Source: an uncultured Clostridia bacterium
GTDB lineage: Bacteria > Bacillota_A > Clostridia > Oscillospirales > Oscillospiraceae
DNA length: 5,231 bases
Direction: 5' to 3'
NCBI GenBank assembly: GCA_946405325.1
Contig: CAMJGU010000076.1
Span: forward strand, 1-5,231
Shown in pieces: positions 1 through 5,231 of this stretch. The position numbers were made by a program, and so were the translations under genes. How positions within the stretch are numbered: the stretch's first letter is position 1; each line of letters opens with the position of its first letter. The notes beneath the pieces were generated by a model, which saw only the letters and a list, made by a program, of their open reading frames with translations, was not told the DNA's origin and did no database searches.

Positions 1-245
1 AGATTGAACGCGCAGACCACCTCGCCGCTCTCGTCGTCCACGGTGCCGGGGCAGCCGAGACCGACGCCGCCGAAGGTCTCCCCCTGCTCCAGGTCGCGGA
101 TGAGCGCGGCGATGCCGTCCGCGATGGCGTCCGGGCCGTTTTCCACCATGGTCGGGCGCGACGCCTCGCGCAGGATCTCCCCCGCCTCGTTCACCACGCC
201 GCCCTTGATGTTGGTGCCGCCGAGATCAATGCCAAGATAGTTCAT
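1..245 (-). CDS. ROK-family sugar kinase (glucokinase-like), N-terminal part
   Basis: ATP-dependent sugar kinase of the ROK family, most likely cytosolic glucokinase making glucose-6-phosphate. The start is the ATG at 245-243, and 81 complete codons are visible before the window edge, so the 3' part (about 230 residues in a usual ROK kinase of roughly 310) is missing. The N-terminus reads MNYLGIDLGGTNIKGGVV. The DLGGTNIK stretch (residues 7-14) is the ATP phosphate-binding loop of the ASKHA fold. GLGCPGTVD (residues 62-70) matches the conserved G-x-G-x-PG-x-V/ID turn of ROK proteins. There is no helix-turn-helix before the kinase fold, so this is a kinase rather than a NagC/XylR-type repressor. 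The diagnostic ExGH and zinc-binding CxCGxxGC motifs would lie outside the window, so substrate (glucose, N-acetylglucosamine, mannose, allose) cannot be fixed. It is the third gene of the galE-glmM unit, 10 nt after glmM. Family assignment is strong; glucokinase is inference. Confidence 0.88.
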   Translation of the reverse strand, partial: MNYLGIDLGGTNIKGGVVNEAGEILREASRPTMVENGPDAIADGIAALIRDLEQGETFGGVGLGCPGTVDDESGEVVCAFN

Positions 246-251
246 ATCGTT

Positions 252-258
252 CTCCTTA
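252..258 (-). promoter_or_regulatory. Ribosome binding site of the ROK kinase, fused to the glmM stop codon
   Basis: On the minus strand the sequence reads TAAGGAG followed by 6 nt and ATG. The TAA is the glmM stop codon and AAGGAG is the Shine-Dalgarno core, so the two signals share bases. This fixes the kinase start at 245 and suggests that ribosomes terminating on glmM help initiation on the kinase (translational coupling, inferred). Confidence 0.8.
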
Positions 259-1617
259 CACCGCGAACCCGCGGTCTTTGATCGTGTTCACGACCTCGTC
301 CACGTATTTGCGGCAGACCTCATCGCTCTCCGCCTCGACCATGACGCGGATCAGCGGCTCCGTGCCGCTCTCGCGCACCAAAATGCGCCCCGCGTCGCCG
401 AGCGCGTCCGCGACCTGCTGCACCGCCGCCTGTACCGCCGGGTCGTTCTGCGCCGCCGCCTTGTCCGCGACCTTCACGTTCTCCAATACCTGCGGGTACA
501 TGCGGAAGCCCTCGCTGAGCTTGCTCATGGGCACCTTCTTCGCGCACAGCACCTCCATCATCTTGAGCGAGGTGAGGATACCGTCGCCGGTGCTGGCGTA
601 CTTCGTGAAGATGATGTGGCCCGACTGCTCGCCGCCGAGACGGCAGCCGTGCTGCGTCATATACTCATAGACGTACTTGTCGCCCACCTTGGTCTTGGCG
701 TAGCCGATGTCCAGCGCGTCGAACGCCTTGTAGAGCCCGAAGTTGCTCATCACCGTGGTGACGACGGTGTTGCTCAGCAGCTTGCCGCGCTCTTTCATGT
801 ACTTGCCGTAGATGTAGAGGATATGGTCGCCGGTGACGACATTTCCCTGCTCGTCCACGCACAGGCAGCGGTCGGCGTCGCCGTCATAGGCGAAGCCCAC
901 GTCACAGCCGTTGTCGACGACGAACTTCTGCAAGCCCTCGATGTGGGTCGAGCCCGCGTTTTCGTTGATGTTGAGGCCGTTCGGCTCGGCGTTGATGACG
1001 AGCGTCTTGGCGCCGAGCGCCTCGAACACCGCGCGCGCGGTGCTCCACGCCGCGCCGTTGGCGCAGTCGAGCGCGACCTTCTTGCCGCGGAAGGAGTACA
1101 CGCCGAGCGAAATGAGGTAGCCGATGTAGCGGTTGCGGCCCGCGACGTAGTCCACGGTGGTGCCGATCTGGTCGCGATGGGCGTAGGGCACCTCCGAATC
1201 GCCGTCGAGGTAGGCTTCGATCTTCTCGATCGTCTCCTCGTCCATCTTCTCGCCGTGGGAGTTGATGAGCTTGATGCCGTTGTCGTAGTAGGGATTGTGC
1301 GACGCGGAGATCATGATGCCGCAGTCGAACTCGTCCACGCGCGCGATGTACGCGACGCTCGGCGTGGTGGTGACGTGCATGATGTACGCGTCCGCGCCGG
1401 AGGCGACGATGCCGCCGACGAGGCTGTACTCAAACATGTACGACGAGCGGCGGGTATCCTTGCCGATGACGATGCGTGCCTTTTCCTTGCTGCCGAAAAA
1501 GCGCTTTTTCTCCGAATAGTACCAGCCGAGGAAGCGGCCGATCTTGTACGCGTGCTCCGCGGTCAGGCCGATGTTGGCTTCCCCGCGGAAGCCGTCGGTG
1601 CCGAAATATTTACCCAT
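256..1617 (-). CDS. glmM: Phosphoglucosamine mutase GlmM
   Basis: Cytosolic enzyme converting glucosamine-6-phosphate to glucosamine-1-phosphate, the step before GlmU in UDP-GlcNAc synthesis for peptidoglycan and other glycans. At 453 residues it has the usual family length. Visible alpha-D-phosphohexomutase signatures, in order: N-terminal GKYFGTDGFRG (2-12); the catalytic phosphoserine loop ISASHNP (103-109), with Ser106 equivalent to E. coli Ser102; the Mg-binding loop DGDADR (245-250); the sugar-binding GGEQSGH (328-334); and the phosphate-binding RESGTEPLIRVMVE (415-428). The FGTDGFRG start and GEQSGH favour GlmM over phosphomannomutase/phosphoglucomutase. An AAGGAG at 1634-1629 lies 11 nt before the ATG, slightly long but acceptable. 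It is the second gene of the unit, 29 nt after galE, and its TAA stop forms part of the next gene's ribosome site. Activation by phosphorylation of Ser106 is expected from the family. No key residue is missing. Confidence 0.96.
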   Translation of the reverse strand: MGKYFGTDGFRGEANIGLTAEHAYKIGRFLGWYYSEKKRFFGSKEKARIVIGKDTRRSSYMFEYSLVGGIVASGADAYIMHVTTTPSVAYIARVDEFDCGIMISASHNPYYDNGIKLINSHGEKMDEETIEKIEAYLDGDSEVPYAHRDQIGTTVDYVAGRNRYIGYLISLGVYSFRGKKVALDCANGAAWSTARAVFEALGAKTLVINAEPNGLNINENAGSTHIEGLQKFVVDNGCDVGFAYDGDADRCLCVDEQGNVVTGDHILYIYGKYMKERGKLLSNTVVTTVMSNFGLYKAFDALDIGYAKTKVGDKYVYEYMTQHGCRLGGEQSGHIIFTKYASTGDGILTSLKMMEVLCAKKVPMSKLSEGFRMYPQVLENVKVADKAAAQNDPAVQAAVQQVADALGDAGRILVRESGTEPLIRVMVEAESDEVCRKYVDEVVNTIKDRGFAV

Positions 1618-1646
1618 AATTGTTGAAGCTCCTTAAAATTCTTTGT

Positions 1647-2702
1647 TTACGCCCGATACCCGTTCGGATTGTTCTTCTGCCAGTTCCAGGAATCCCTGCA
1701 CATCTCCTCGATGCCGTACTGCGCCTCCCAGCCCAGCTCGCGCTTCGCCTTGTCCGGGGAGGAATAGCACGTCGCGATGTCGCCCGGGCGGCGGGGCTGG
1801 ATGACGTAGGGCAGTTTGAGGCCGTTCGCCTTCTCGAACGCCTTCACCACGTCCAGCACCGAGTAGCCGTGCCCCGTGCCGAGGTTGTAGACCGCAAGCC
1901 CGCAGTTCTTCTCCACCGCGCCGAGCGCCTTGACGTGGCCGCGCGCGAGGTCGACGACGTGGATGTAGTCGCGCACGCCGGTGCCGTCGGGCGTGTCGTA
2001 GTCGTCGCCGAAGACGTTGAGGTGGTCGAGCTTGCCGACCGCCACCTGCGTGATGTACGGCATGAGGTTGTTGGGGATGCCGTTGGGGTCCTCCCCGATC
2101 CTGCCCGACGGGTGCGCGCCGATGGGGTTGAAGTAGCGCAGCAGCACCACGTTCCACGGCTTCGCCGCCCCCGCCTTCACGTCGGCGGTGTAGAGGTCGG
2201 ACATGATCTGCTCGAGCATGGACTTCGTCCAGCCGTAGGGGTTGGTGCATTGCCCCTTGGGGCACTCCTCGGTGATGGGGATGACCGCCGGGTCGCCGTA
2301 GACCGTCGCGGACGACGAGAAGATGATGCTCTTGCAGCCGTGACGGCGCATCACGTCGAGCAGCGTCAGCGTGCCGCCGATGTTGTTCTCGTAGTACTCC
2401 CACGGCTTCGCGACGCTCTCGCCCACCGCCTTGAGGCCGGCGAAGTGGATGCAGCAGTCGAAGGGACGGCTCTCGGCAAAGACCTTCTCCAGCCCCGCGT
2501 GGTCGCGCAGATCCACGTTATGAAAGGGGATCTCCTTGACAGATGGCTTCTCCGCGCGCACGAGCTCCAGCACACGGCGCAGGGACTCCTCGGACGCGTT
2601 GGAGAGGTTATCCACCACCACGACCTCATGGCCCGCGAGCAGCAGCTCCAGCACGGTGTGGGAGCCGATGTAGCCCGCGCCGCCGGTCACCAGAATGTTC
2701 AT
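1647..2702 (-). CDS. galE: UDP-glucose 4-epimerase GalE, probably also acting on UDP-GlcNAc
   Basis: NAD-dependent extended short-chain dehydrogenase that interconverts UDP-glucose and UDP-galactose (Leloir pathway, galactosylated glycans). At 351 residues it is slightly longer than E. coli GalE (338). The Rossmann NAD-binding motif TGGAGYIG is at residues 6-13. The catalytic Ser131 sits in [11 protein letters not shown] (128-138), and the YxxxK pair is Tyr156/Lys160 in YGWTK. These match E. coli Ser124, Tyr149 and Lys153 at a constant offset of 7. The UDP-contacting segment [10 protein letters not shown] (304-313) aligns Arg305 and Asp308 with E. coli Arg292 and Asp295. Cys312 falls at E. 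coli Tyr299 / human Cys307, the position known to decide whether N-acetylated sugars fit. The start ATG is preceded by AGAGGTG (2714-2708) with 5 nt spacing and by a consensus promoter. It is the first gene of the galE-glmM-kinase unit. Identity is very secure; dual specificity is inference. Confidence 0.96.
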   Translation of the reverse strand: MNILVTGGAGYIGSHTVLELLLAGHEVVVVDNLSNASEESLRRVLELVRAEKPSVKEIPFHNVDLRDHAGLEKVFAESRPFDCCIHFAGLKAVGESVAKPWEYYENNIGGTLTLLDVMRRHGCKSIIFSSSATVYGDPAVIPITEECPKGQCTNPYGWTKSMLEQIMSDLYTADVKAGAAKPWNVVLLRYFNPIGAHPSGRIGEDPNGIPNNLMPYITQVAVGKLDHLNVFGDDYDTPDGTGVRDYIHVVDLARGHVKALGAVEKNCGLAVYNLGTGHGYSVLDVVKAFEKANGLKLPYVIQPRRPGDIATCYSSPDKAKRELGWEAQYGIEEMCRDSWNWQKNNPNGYRA

Positions 2703-2741
2703 AGTAACACCTCTTATAATGTAGTAGGCTCTAACCAGACT

Positions 2742-2770
2742 ATCATAGCAAAACTCCGCGAGGGTGTCAA
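2742..2770 (-). promoter_or_regulatory. Housekeeping sigma-A promoter driving galE-glmM-kinase
   Basis: Read on the minus strand: TTGACA (2770-2765), a 17-nt spacer, then TATGAT (2747-2742). The spacer ends in TGC, which gives an extended -10 (TGn). The -35 is a perfect consensus match and the -10 is 5 of 6. Transcription should start near 2735, giving a leader of about 33 nt to the galE ATG. There is too little room for a riboswitch. This is one of the strongest promoter matches one could expect, suggesting constitutive, high expression. Confidence 0.85.
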
Positions 2771-2829
2771 GGCAAACGGCGTCGGGCGAGAAAAACGGCG
2801 GAAAAACCTGAAACGTTTTACAACAACTG

Positions 2830-2862
2830 CACTTTACTTTTTCACCGCTTCATGGTAAAGTG
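2830..2862. repeat. 8-bp inverted repeat, possible operator of the hydrogenase operon
   Basis: CACTTTAC (2830-2837) and GTAAAGTG (2855-2862) are exact reverse complements separated by 17 nt. The arms lie on the proposed -35 and -10 of the plus-strand promoter, so a dimeric regulator binding both half-sites would block RNA polymerase. An RNA hairpin is less likely because the 17-nt loop is large and most of the element would precede the transcription start. It does not resemble the Rex operator (TTGTTAA-N4-TTAACAA). The repeat is directly visible; the regulatory role is inference. Confidence 0.5.
2833..2861 (+). promoter_or_regulatory. Candidate promoter of the hydrogenase operon
   Basis: TTTACT (2833-2838, 4 of 6 to TTGACA), a 17-nt spacer, and TAAAGT (2856-2861, 4 of 6 to TATAAT) preceded by TGG, an extended -10 element. 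The expected start is near 2868, leaving a leader of about 42 nt. It is weaker than the opposing galE promoter, which fits a regulated operon. A later TATTTT at 2884-2889 is an alternative -10 but has no matching -35. Placement is tentative. Confidence 0.4.
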
Positions 2863-2898
2863 TCTGTGTCTGCGAAAACCGTGTATTTTACGTGGAGT

Positions 2899-2903
2899 GG
2901 GAG
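2899..2903 (+). promoter_or_regulatory. Ribosome binding site that decides the start of the SLBB iron-sulfur protein
   Basis: GGGAG lies 6 nt before the ATG at 2910, an ideal spacing. The frame is also open to an in-frame GTG at 2892, but no Shine-Dalgarno stands before that codon, and the six extra residues it would add (MEWECF) precede the conserved SLBB start. The ATG at 2910 is therefore preferred. Confidence 0.7.
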
Positions 2904-2909
2904 TGTTTT

Positions 2910-3704
2910 ATGGGAAAGAGTTACTTACTCAAAGGCGACGTTGCCCGCCCCGGCCGCATTGAGGTCGAAAAAGGCACCACGCTGCGCCAGATCGTCGAAG
3001 AGCTCGGCGGCGGCATGGCAAACGGCAAGGCGTTCAAGGCGATGCAGATCGGCGGCCCCTCCGGCGGCCTCATCACCGAGGAACAGCTCGATCTGCCGCT
3101 CGACGCCAAGGCGCTCGCGCCCTACGGCTGCCGCCGCGGCGACGGCGTCATCACCGTGCTGGACGAGGATCGCTGCATGGTCGACGTGGCGTACAGCTTC
3201 CTGCGGGCGACGCAGGCGGACTTCTGCGGCAAGTGCATCTCCTGCCGCGAGGGGACGAAGCGCATGGCGGAGCTGATGGGCGATCTGGTCGAGTACAAGG
3301 CGGACGACGCCGCCACCGGTATGCTCTTGGAGCTCGGCGAGGTCGTGCACATGACCGCGTTCTGCGCCCTCGGCAAGGGCAGCGCCACGACGCTCGAGAC
3401 CGCCGCGGCCGCGTTTGCCGACGATTTCCAGAACCACATCGAGGGCCGCTGTCCGCTGTGCGAGAAGGAGACGCGTCTTCCCATCGCGCCCGGCGACGGC
3501 GTTCCCTACGACCGCAAGCGGATCGTCATCGATCCCGACAAGTGCAAGGGCTGCTCGCGCTGCGCGCGCTCCTGCCACGCCGAGGCGATCTCCGGCGAGC
3601 TCAAGAGCCCGTTCAAGATCGACCCGGACAAGTGCGTCAAGTGCTACACCTGCATTGAGCTGTGCGCGTTTAACGCGATTGAGGAGGTGACCATCGATGG
3701 CTAA
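2910..3704 (+). CDS. SLBB/4Fe-4S protein: NuoF/HydB-like subunit lacking the flavin domain
   Basis: Predicted cytosolic electron-transfer subunit of the adjacent hydrogenase. Its 264 residues match only the C-terminal half of NuoF/HydB (usually about 430-600 residues). Domains: SLBB fold at about 8-83 with GGPSGG (48-53); CMVDVAYSFL (89-98) leading into the N3-type [4Fe-4S] site Cys106, 109, 112 and 152 (CGKCISCREG); a CPLC pair (181-184) where HydB proteins have a similar CPxxxC; and a two-cluster ferredoxin domain with Cys212/215/218/222 and Cys242/245/248/252. The glycine-rich FMN/NAD(H)-binding domain is absent. No remnant of it is seen in the 207 nt upstream, and the protein begins cleanly at the SLBB fold behind a good ribosome site, so this looks like a designed short form rather than decay. 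It overlaps the hydrogenase start by 8 nt. At least three [4Fe-4S] clusters are predicted. Relay of electrons between HydA and another carrier is inference. It could alternatively partner a separate flavoprotein outside the window. Confidence 0.87.
   Translation: MGKSYLLKGDVARPGRIEVEKGTTLRQIVEELGGGMANGKAFKAMQIGGPSGGLITEEQLDLPLDAKALAPYGCRRGDGVITVLDEDRCMVDVAYSFLRATQADFCGKCISCREGTKRMAELMGDLVEYKADDAATGMLLELGEVVHMTAFCALGKGSATTLETAAAAFADDFQNHIEGRCPLCEKETRLPIAPGDGVPYDRKRIVIDPDKCKGCSRCARSCHAEAISGELKSPFKIDPDKCVKCYTCIELCAFNAIEEVTIDG
3683..3690 (+). promoter_or_regulatory. Perfect Shine-Dalgarno of the hydrogenase inside the upstream gene
   Basis: GGAGGTGA is complementary over 8 nt to the 3' end of bacterial 16S rRNA and stands 6 nt before the ATG at 3697. 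It lies within the last codons (Glu-Glu-Val-Thr) of the SLBB protein. With the 8-nt gene overlap it implies coupled, strong translation of the hydrogenase. Confidence 0.85.
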
Positions 3705-5231
3705 GGGCATCATGTACGTGGACAGCATCCGCGTGGAGTTTGACGACAACGATAAAAGCGTCCTGCAGGTCTGCCAGAAGGCGGGCGTCGAGGTGCCGAA
3801 CTTCTGCTTCCATTCCGATCTTTCGGTCTACGGCGCGTGCCGCATGTGCATGGTCGAGGACGAAAAGGGCCAGATCGAGGCCGCCTGCCAGATGGCGCCG
3901 CGCGACGGGCTGAGCATCCGCACCAACACCTCGCGCCTGCTGCGCTATCGCCGCACGATCATGGAGCTGATCCTCGCGGCGCACTGCCGCGACTGCACCA
4001 CCTGCGAGAAAAACCGTGCCTGCCGCCTGCAGGAGATGGCGATGCGCTTCGGCATCCACGACCTGCGCTTTGAAGATACCCGCGACCTGCCCCCCATCGA
4101 CCGCACAAGCAAGGCGATCACGGTGGACATGAGCAAGTGCATTCTCTGCGGCGACTGTGTGCGCGTATGCGAGGAGATGCAGGGCATGAGCATCTTGAAG
4201 TTCGTCGGCCGCGGCCCGAACCTGCGCATTGCCGCCGATGGCGACGCGAAGATGAGCGAGACGCACTGCGTCTCCTGCGGCCAGTGCTCCGCGGTGTGCA
4301 CCACCGGCGCGATCACGGTCAAAAACGAGATCGGCCTCGCGTGGAAGGCGCTGCACGACAAGACCAAGCGCGTCGTCGTCCAGATCGCGCCCGCCGTGCG
4401 CGTGGCGCTCGGCGAGGCGTACCAGATCCCCGCGGGCGAGAACGTGCTCGACCAGCTCGTCACCGCGCTCAAGATCATGGGCGCGGACGAGGTCTACGAC
4501 ACCATCTTCGGCGCGGACCTCACGGTGCGCGAGGAGGGCGCGGAGTTCCTGCACCGCCTCGAGACCGGCGAGAATCTGCCGCTGATGACCTCCTGCTGCC
4601 CGGCGTGGGTGCGCTATGTGGAGCAGGAGCGCCCCGAGTTTTTGAAGAACCTCTCCTCCGCCCTCTCGCCGATGCAGATGTTTGCGACGGTGCTCAAGGA
4701 CCGCTATCAGGAGAAGGACAAAAAGGACGGCAAGACCACCTATCACATCGCCATCATGCCCTGCACGGCGAAGAAGATGGAGGCGGCGCGCCCCGAGTTC
4801 CGCCGCTTCGGCACGCCGAACGTCGACCTCGTGCTCACCACGCAGGAGGTCATCAAGATGATCAAGGAGTCCGGCATCCGCTTCACGCACCTTGAAAAGG
4901 AGTCCCCCGACCTGCCGTTCGGCATGGGCTCCGGCGCGGCGGAGATCTTCGGTACCACCGGCGGCGTGGCGGAGGCGGTCGTGCGCTACTGCCTGCCCGA
5001 CAAGAGCAAGAACGCCCTGCGCATGATCGAGCACAGCGGCCTGCGCGGCACCGATCCCATCCGCTTCGCGAACTTTGACGTGGCGGGGCGCGAGGTGCGC
5101 GTCGCGGTCGTCAACGGCCTCGGCAACGCCAAGACGCTGCTCGACCAGATCGCCTCCGGCGAGGTGCAGGTGGACATCGTCGAGGTCATGAGCTGCCGCA
5201 GCGGCTGCGTCGGCGGCGCGGGTCAGCCCTA
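3697..5231 (+). CDS. hydA: [FeFe] hydrogenase, CpI-like modular type, C-terminus cut by window edge
   Basis: Cytosolic iron-only hydrogenase catalysing reversible reduction of protons to H2. 511 complete codons are visible; about 60 more are expected (CpI of Clostridium pasteurianum is 574). Modules: N-terminal [2Fe-2S] with Cys37, 48, 51, 64; His-ligated [4Fe-4S] with His96, Cys100, 103, 109; two ferredoxin clusters with Cys148/151/154/158 and Cys191/194/197/201; then the H-cluster domain from about 225. Motif L1 is TSCCPAW (298-304), L2 MPCTAKK (354-360), L3 MSCRSGCVGGAGQP (498-511). H-cluster ligands Cys301, 356, 500, 504 correspond to CpI 300, 355, 499, 503. The proton path Cys300, Glu280, Glu283, Ser320 and Arg287 is intact, as are Lys359 and Met354. 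L3 differs from the common MACxGGCxxGGGQP form. The start is fixed by GGAGGTGA. No maturase genes (hydE, hydF, hydG) or NuoE-like subunit are visible. It is expected to be active and to take electrons through the SLBB protein and/or ferredoxin. Confidence 0.95.
   Translation, partial: MAKGIMYVDSIRVEFDDNDKSVLQVCQKAGVEVPNFCFHSDLSVYGACRMCMVEDEKGQIEAACQMAPRDGLSIRTNTSRLLRYRRTIMELILAAHCRDCTTCEKNRACRLQEMAMRFGIHDLRFEDTRDLPPIDRTSKAITVDMSKCILCGDCVRVCEEMQGMSILKFVGRGPNLRIAADGDAKMSETHCVSCGQCSAVCTTGAITVKNEIGLAWKALHDKTKRVVVQIAPAVRVALGEAYQIPAGENVLDQLVTALKIMGADEVYDTIFGADLTVREEGAEFLHRLETGENLPLMTSCCPAWVRYVEQERPEFLKNLSSALSPMQMFATVLKDRYQEKDKKDGKTTYHIAIMPCTAKKMEAARPEFRRFGTPNVDLVLTTQEVIKMIKESGIRFTHLEKESPDLPFGMGSGAAEIFGTTGGVAEAVVRYCLPDKSKNALRMIEHSGLRGTDPIRFANFDVAGREVRVAVVNGLGNAKTLLDQIASGEVQVDIVEVMSCRSGCVGGAGQP

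Noticed and set aside
616..1626. Long open frame on the plus strand opposite glmM
   Set aside because: High-GC antisense shadow: the protein is a low-complexity Val/Ala/Asp/Arg run with no family motif, whereas the minus strand encodes a complete GlmM with all signature loops.
1618..1646. Terminator or promoter between galE and glmM
   Set aside because: The 29-nt gap holds only the glmM ribosome site; no GC-rich hairpin followed by a T-run is seen on the minus strand.
2715..2720. TATAAT on the plus strand near the galE start
   Set aside because: No acceptable -35 lies 16-18 nt upstream, and a transcript from there would have a leader of about 180 nt with no recognisable element. Likely chance in an A/T-rich spacer.
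1620..2858. 412-codon plus-strand open frame opposite galE that extends across the intergenic region
   Set aside because: Composition typical of the reverse strand of a GC-rich gene, no ribosome site of note, and it runs through the well-supported galE promoter.
2892..2909. Upstream GTG start for the SLBB protein
   Set aside because: It adds six residues without a Shine-Dalgarno before it, and the GGGAG that serves the ATG at 2910 would lie inside the coding region.
2703..2909. Possible riboswitch, Rex operator or small RNA in the divergent spacer
   Set aside because: The galE leader is only about 33 nt and the hydrogenase leader about 42 nt, too short for known riboswitches, and no TTGTTAA-N4-TTAACAA Rex site is present.
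3670..5034. 454-codon open frame on the minus strand opposite the hydrogenase
   Set aside because: Same shadow effect (His/Ala/Asp/Arg-rich, no recognisable motif). The plus strand encodes all hydrogenase cluster ligands without a break.

Overview
The window looks like a chromosomal piece of a high-GC anaerobic member of the Clostridia, probably a gut Oscillospirales/Ruminococcaceae-type bacterium. This rests on strong AAGGAG/GGAGGTGA ribosome sites, a consensus housekeeping promoter, a Firmicutes-style GlmM and GalE, and a cytosolic modular [FeFe] hydrogenase. The assignment is inferred from gene content and style, not from a marker gene.

Layout: two divergent transcription units share a 207-nt intergenic region (2703-2909) that is visibly richer in A/T than its flanks. 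The minus-strand unit reads leftward as galE (UDP-glucose 4-epimerase), glmM (phosphoglucosamine mutase) and the first 81 codons of a ROK-family sugar kinase that runs off the left edge. The genes are tightly packed (29 nt between galE and glmM, 10 nt between glmM and the kinase). A near-perfect promoter (TTGACA, 17 nt, extended TATGAT) lies just upstream of galE. Together these genes phosphorylate a hexose, interconvert UDP-sugars and feed the UDP-GlcNAc branch used for cell wall and glycans. Cys312 in GalE predicts that it can also epimerise UDP-GlcNAc/UDP-GalNAc.

The plus-strand unit reads rightward. It encodes a 264-residue iron-sulfur protein equivalent to only the C-terminal half of NuoF/HydB (SLBB domain, N3-type [4Fe-4S] site, two ferredoxin-type [4Fe-4S] sites, no FMN/NAD(H) domain). 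An 8-nt overlap then leads into a CpI-like [FeFe] hydrogenase, cut by the right edge just after its third H-cluster motif. The pair is predicted to form an electron-transfer/hydrogen-turnover complex. What supplies or accepts electrons at the flavin-less subunit is the main open question. An 8+8 bp inverted repeat coincides with the candidate promoter elements of this operon and may be an operator.

No tRNA, rRNA, CRISPR array, insertion sequence or convincing terminator was seen. No stretch longer than 300 nt lacks a gene.
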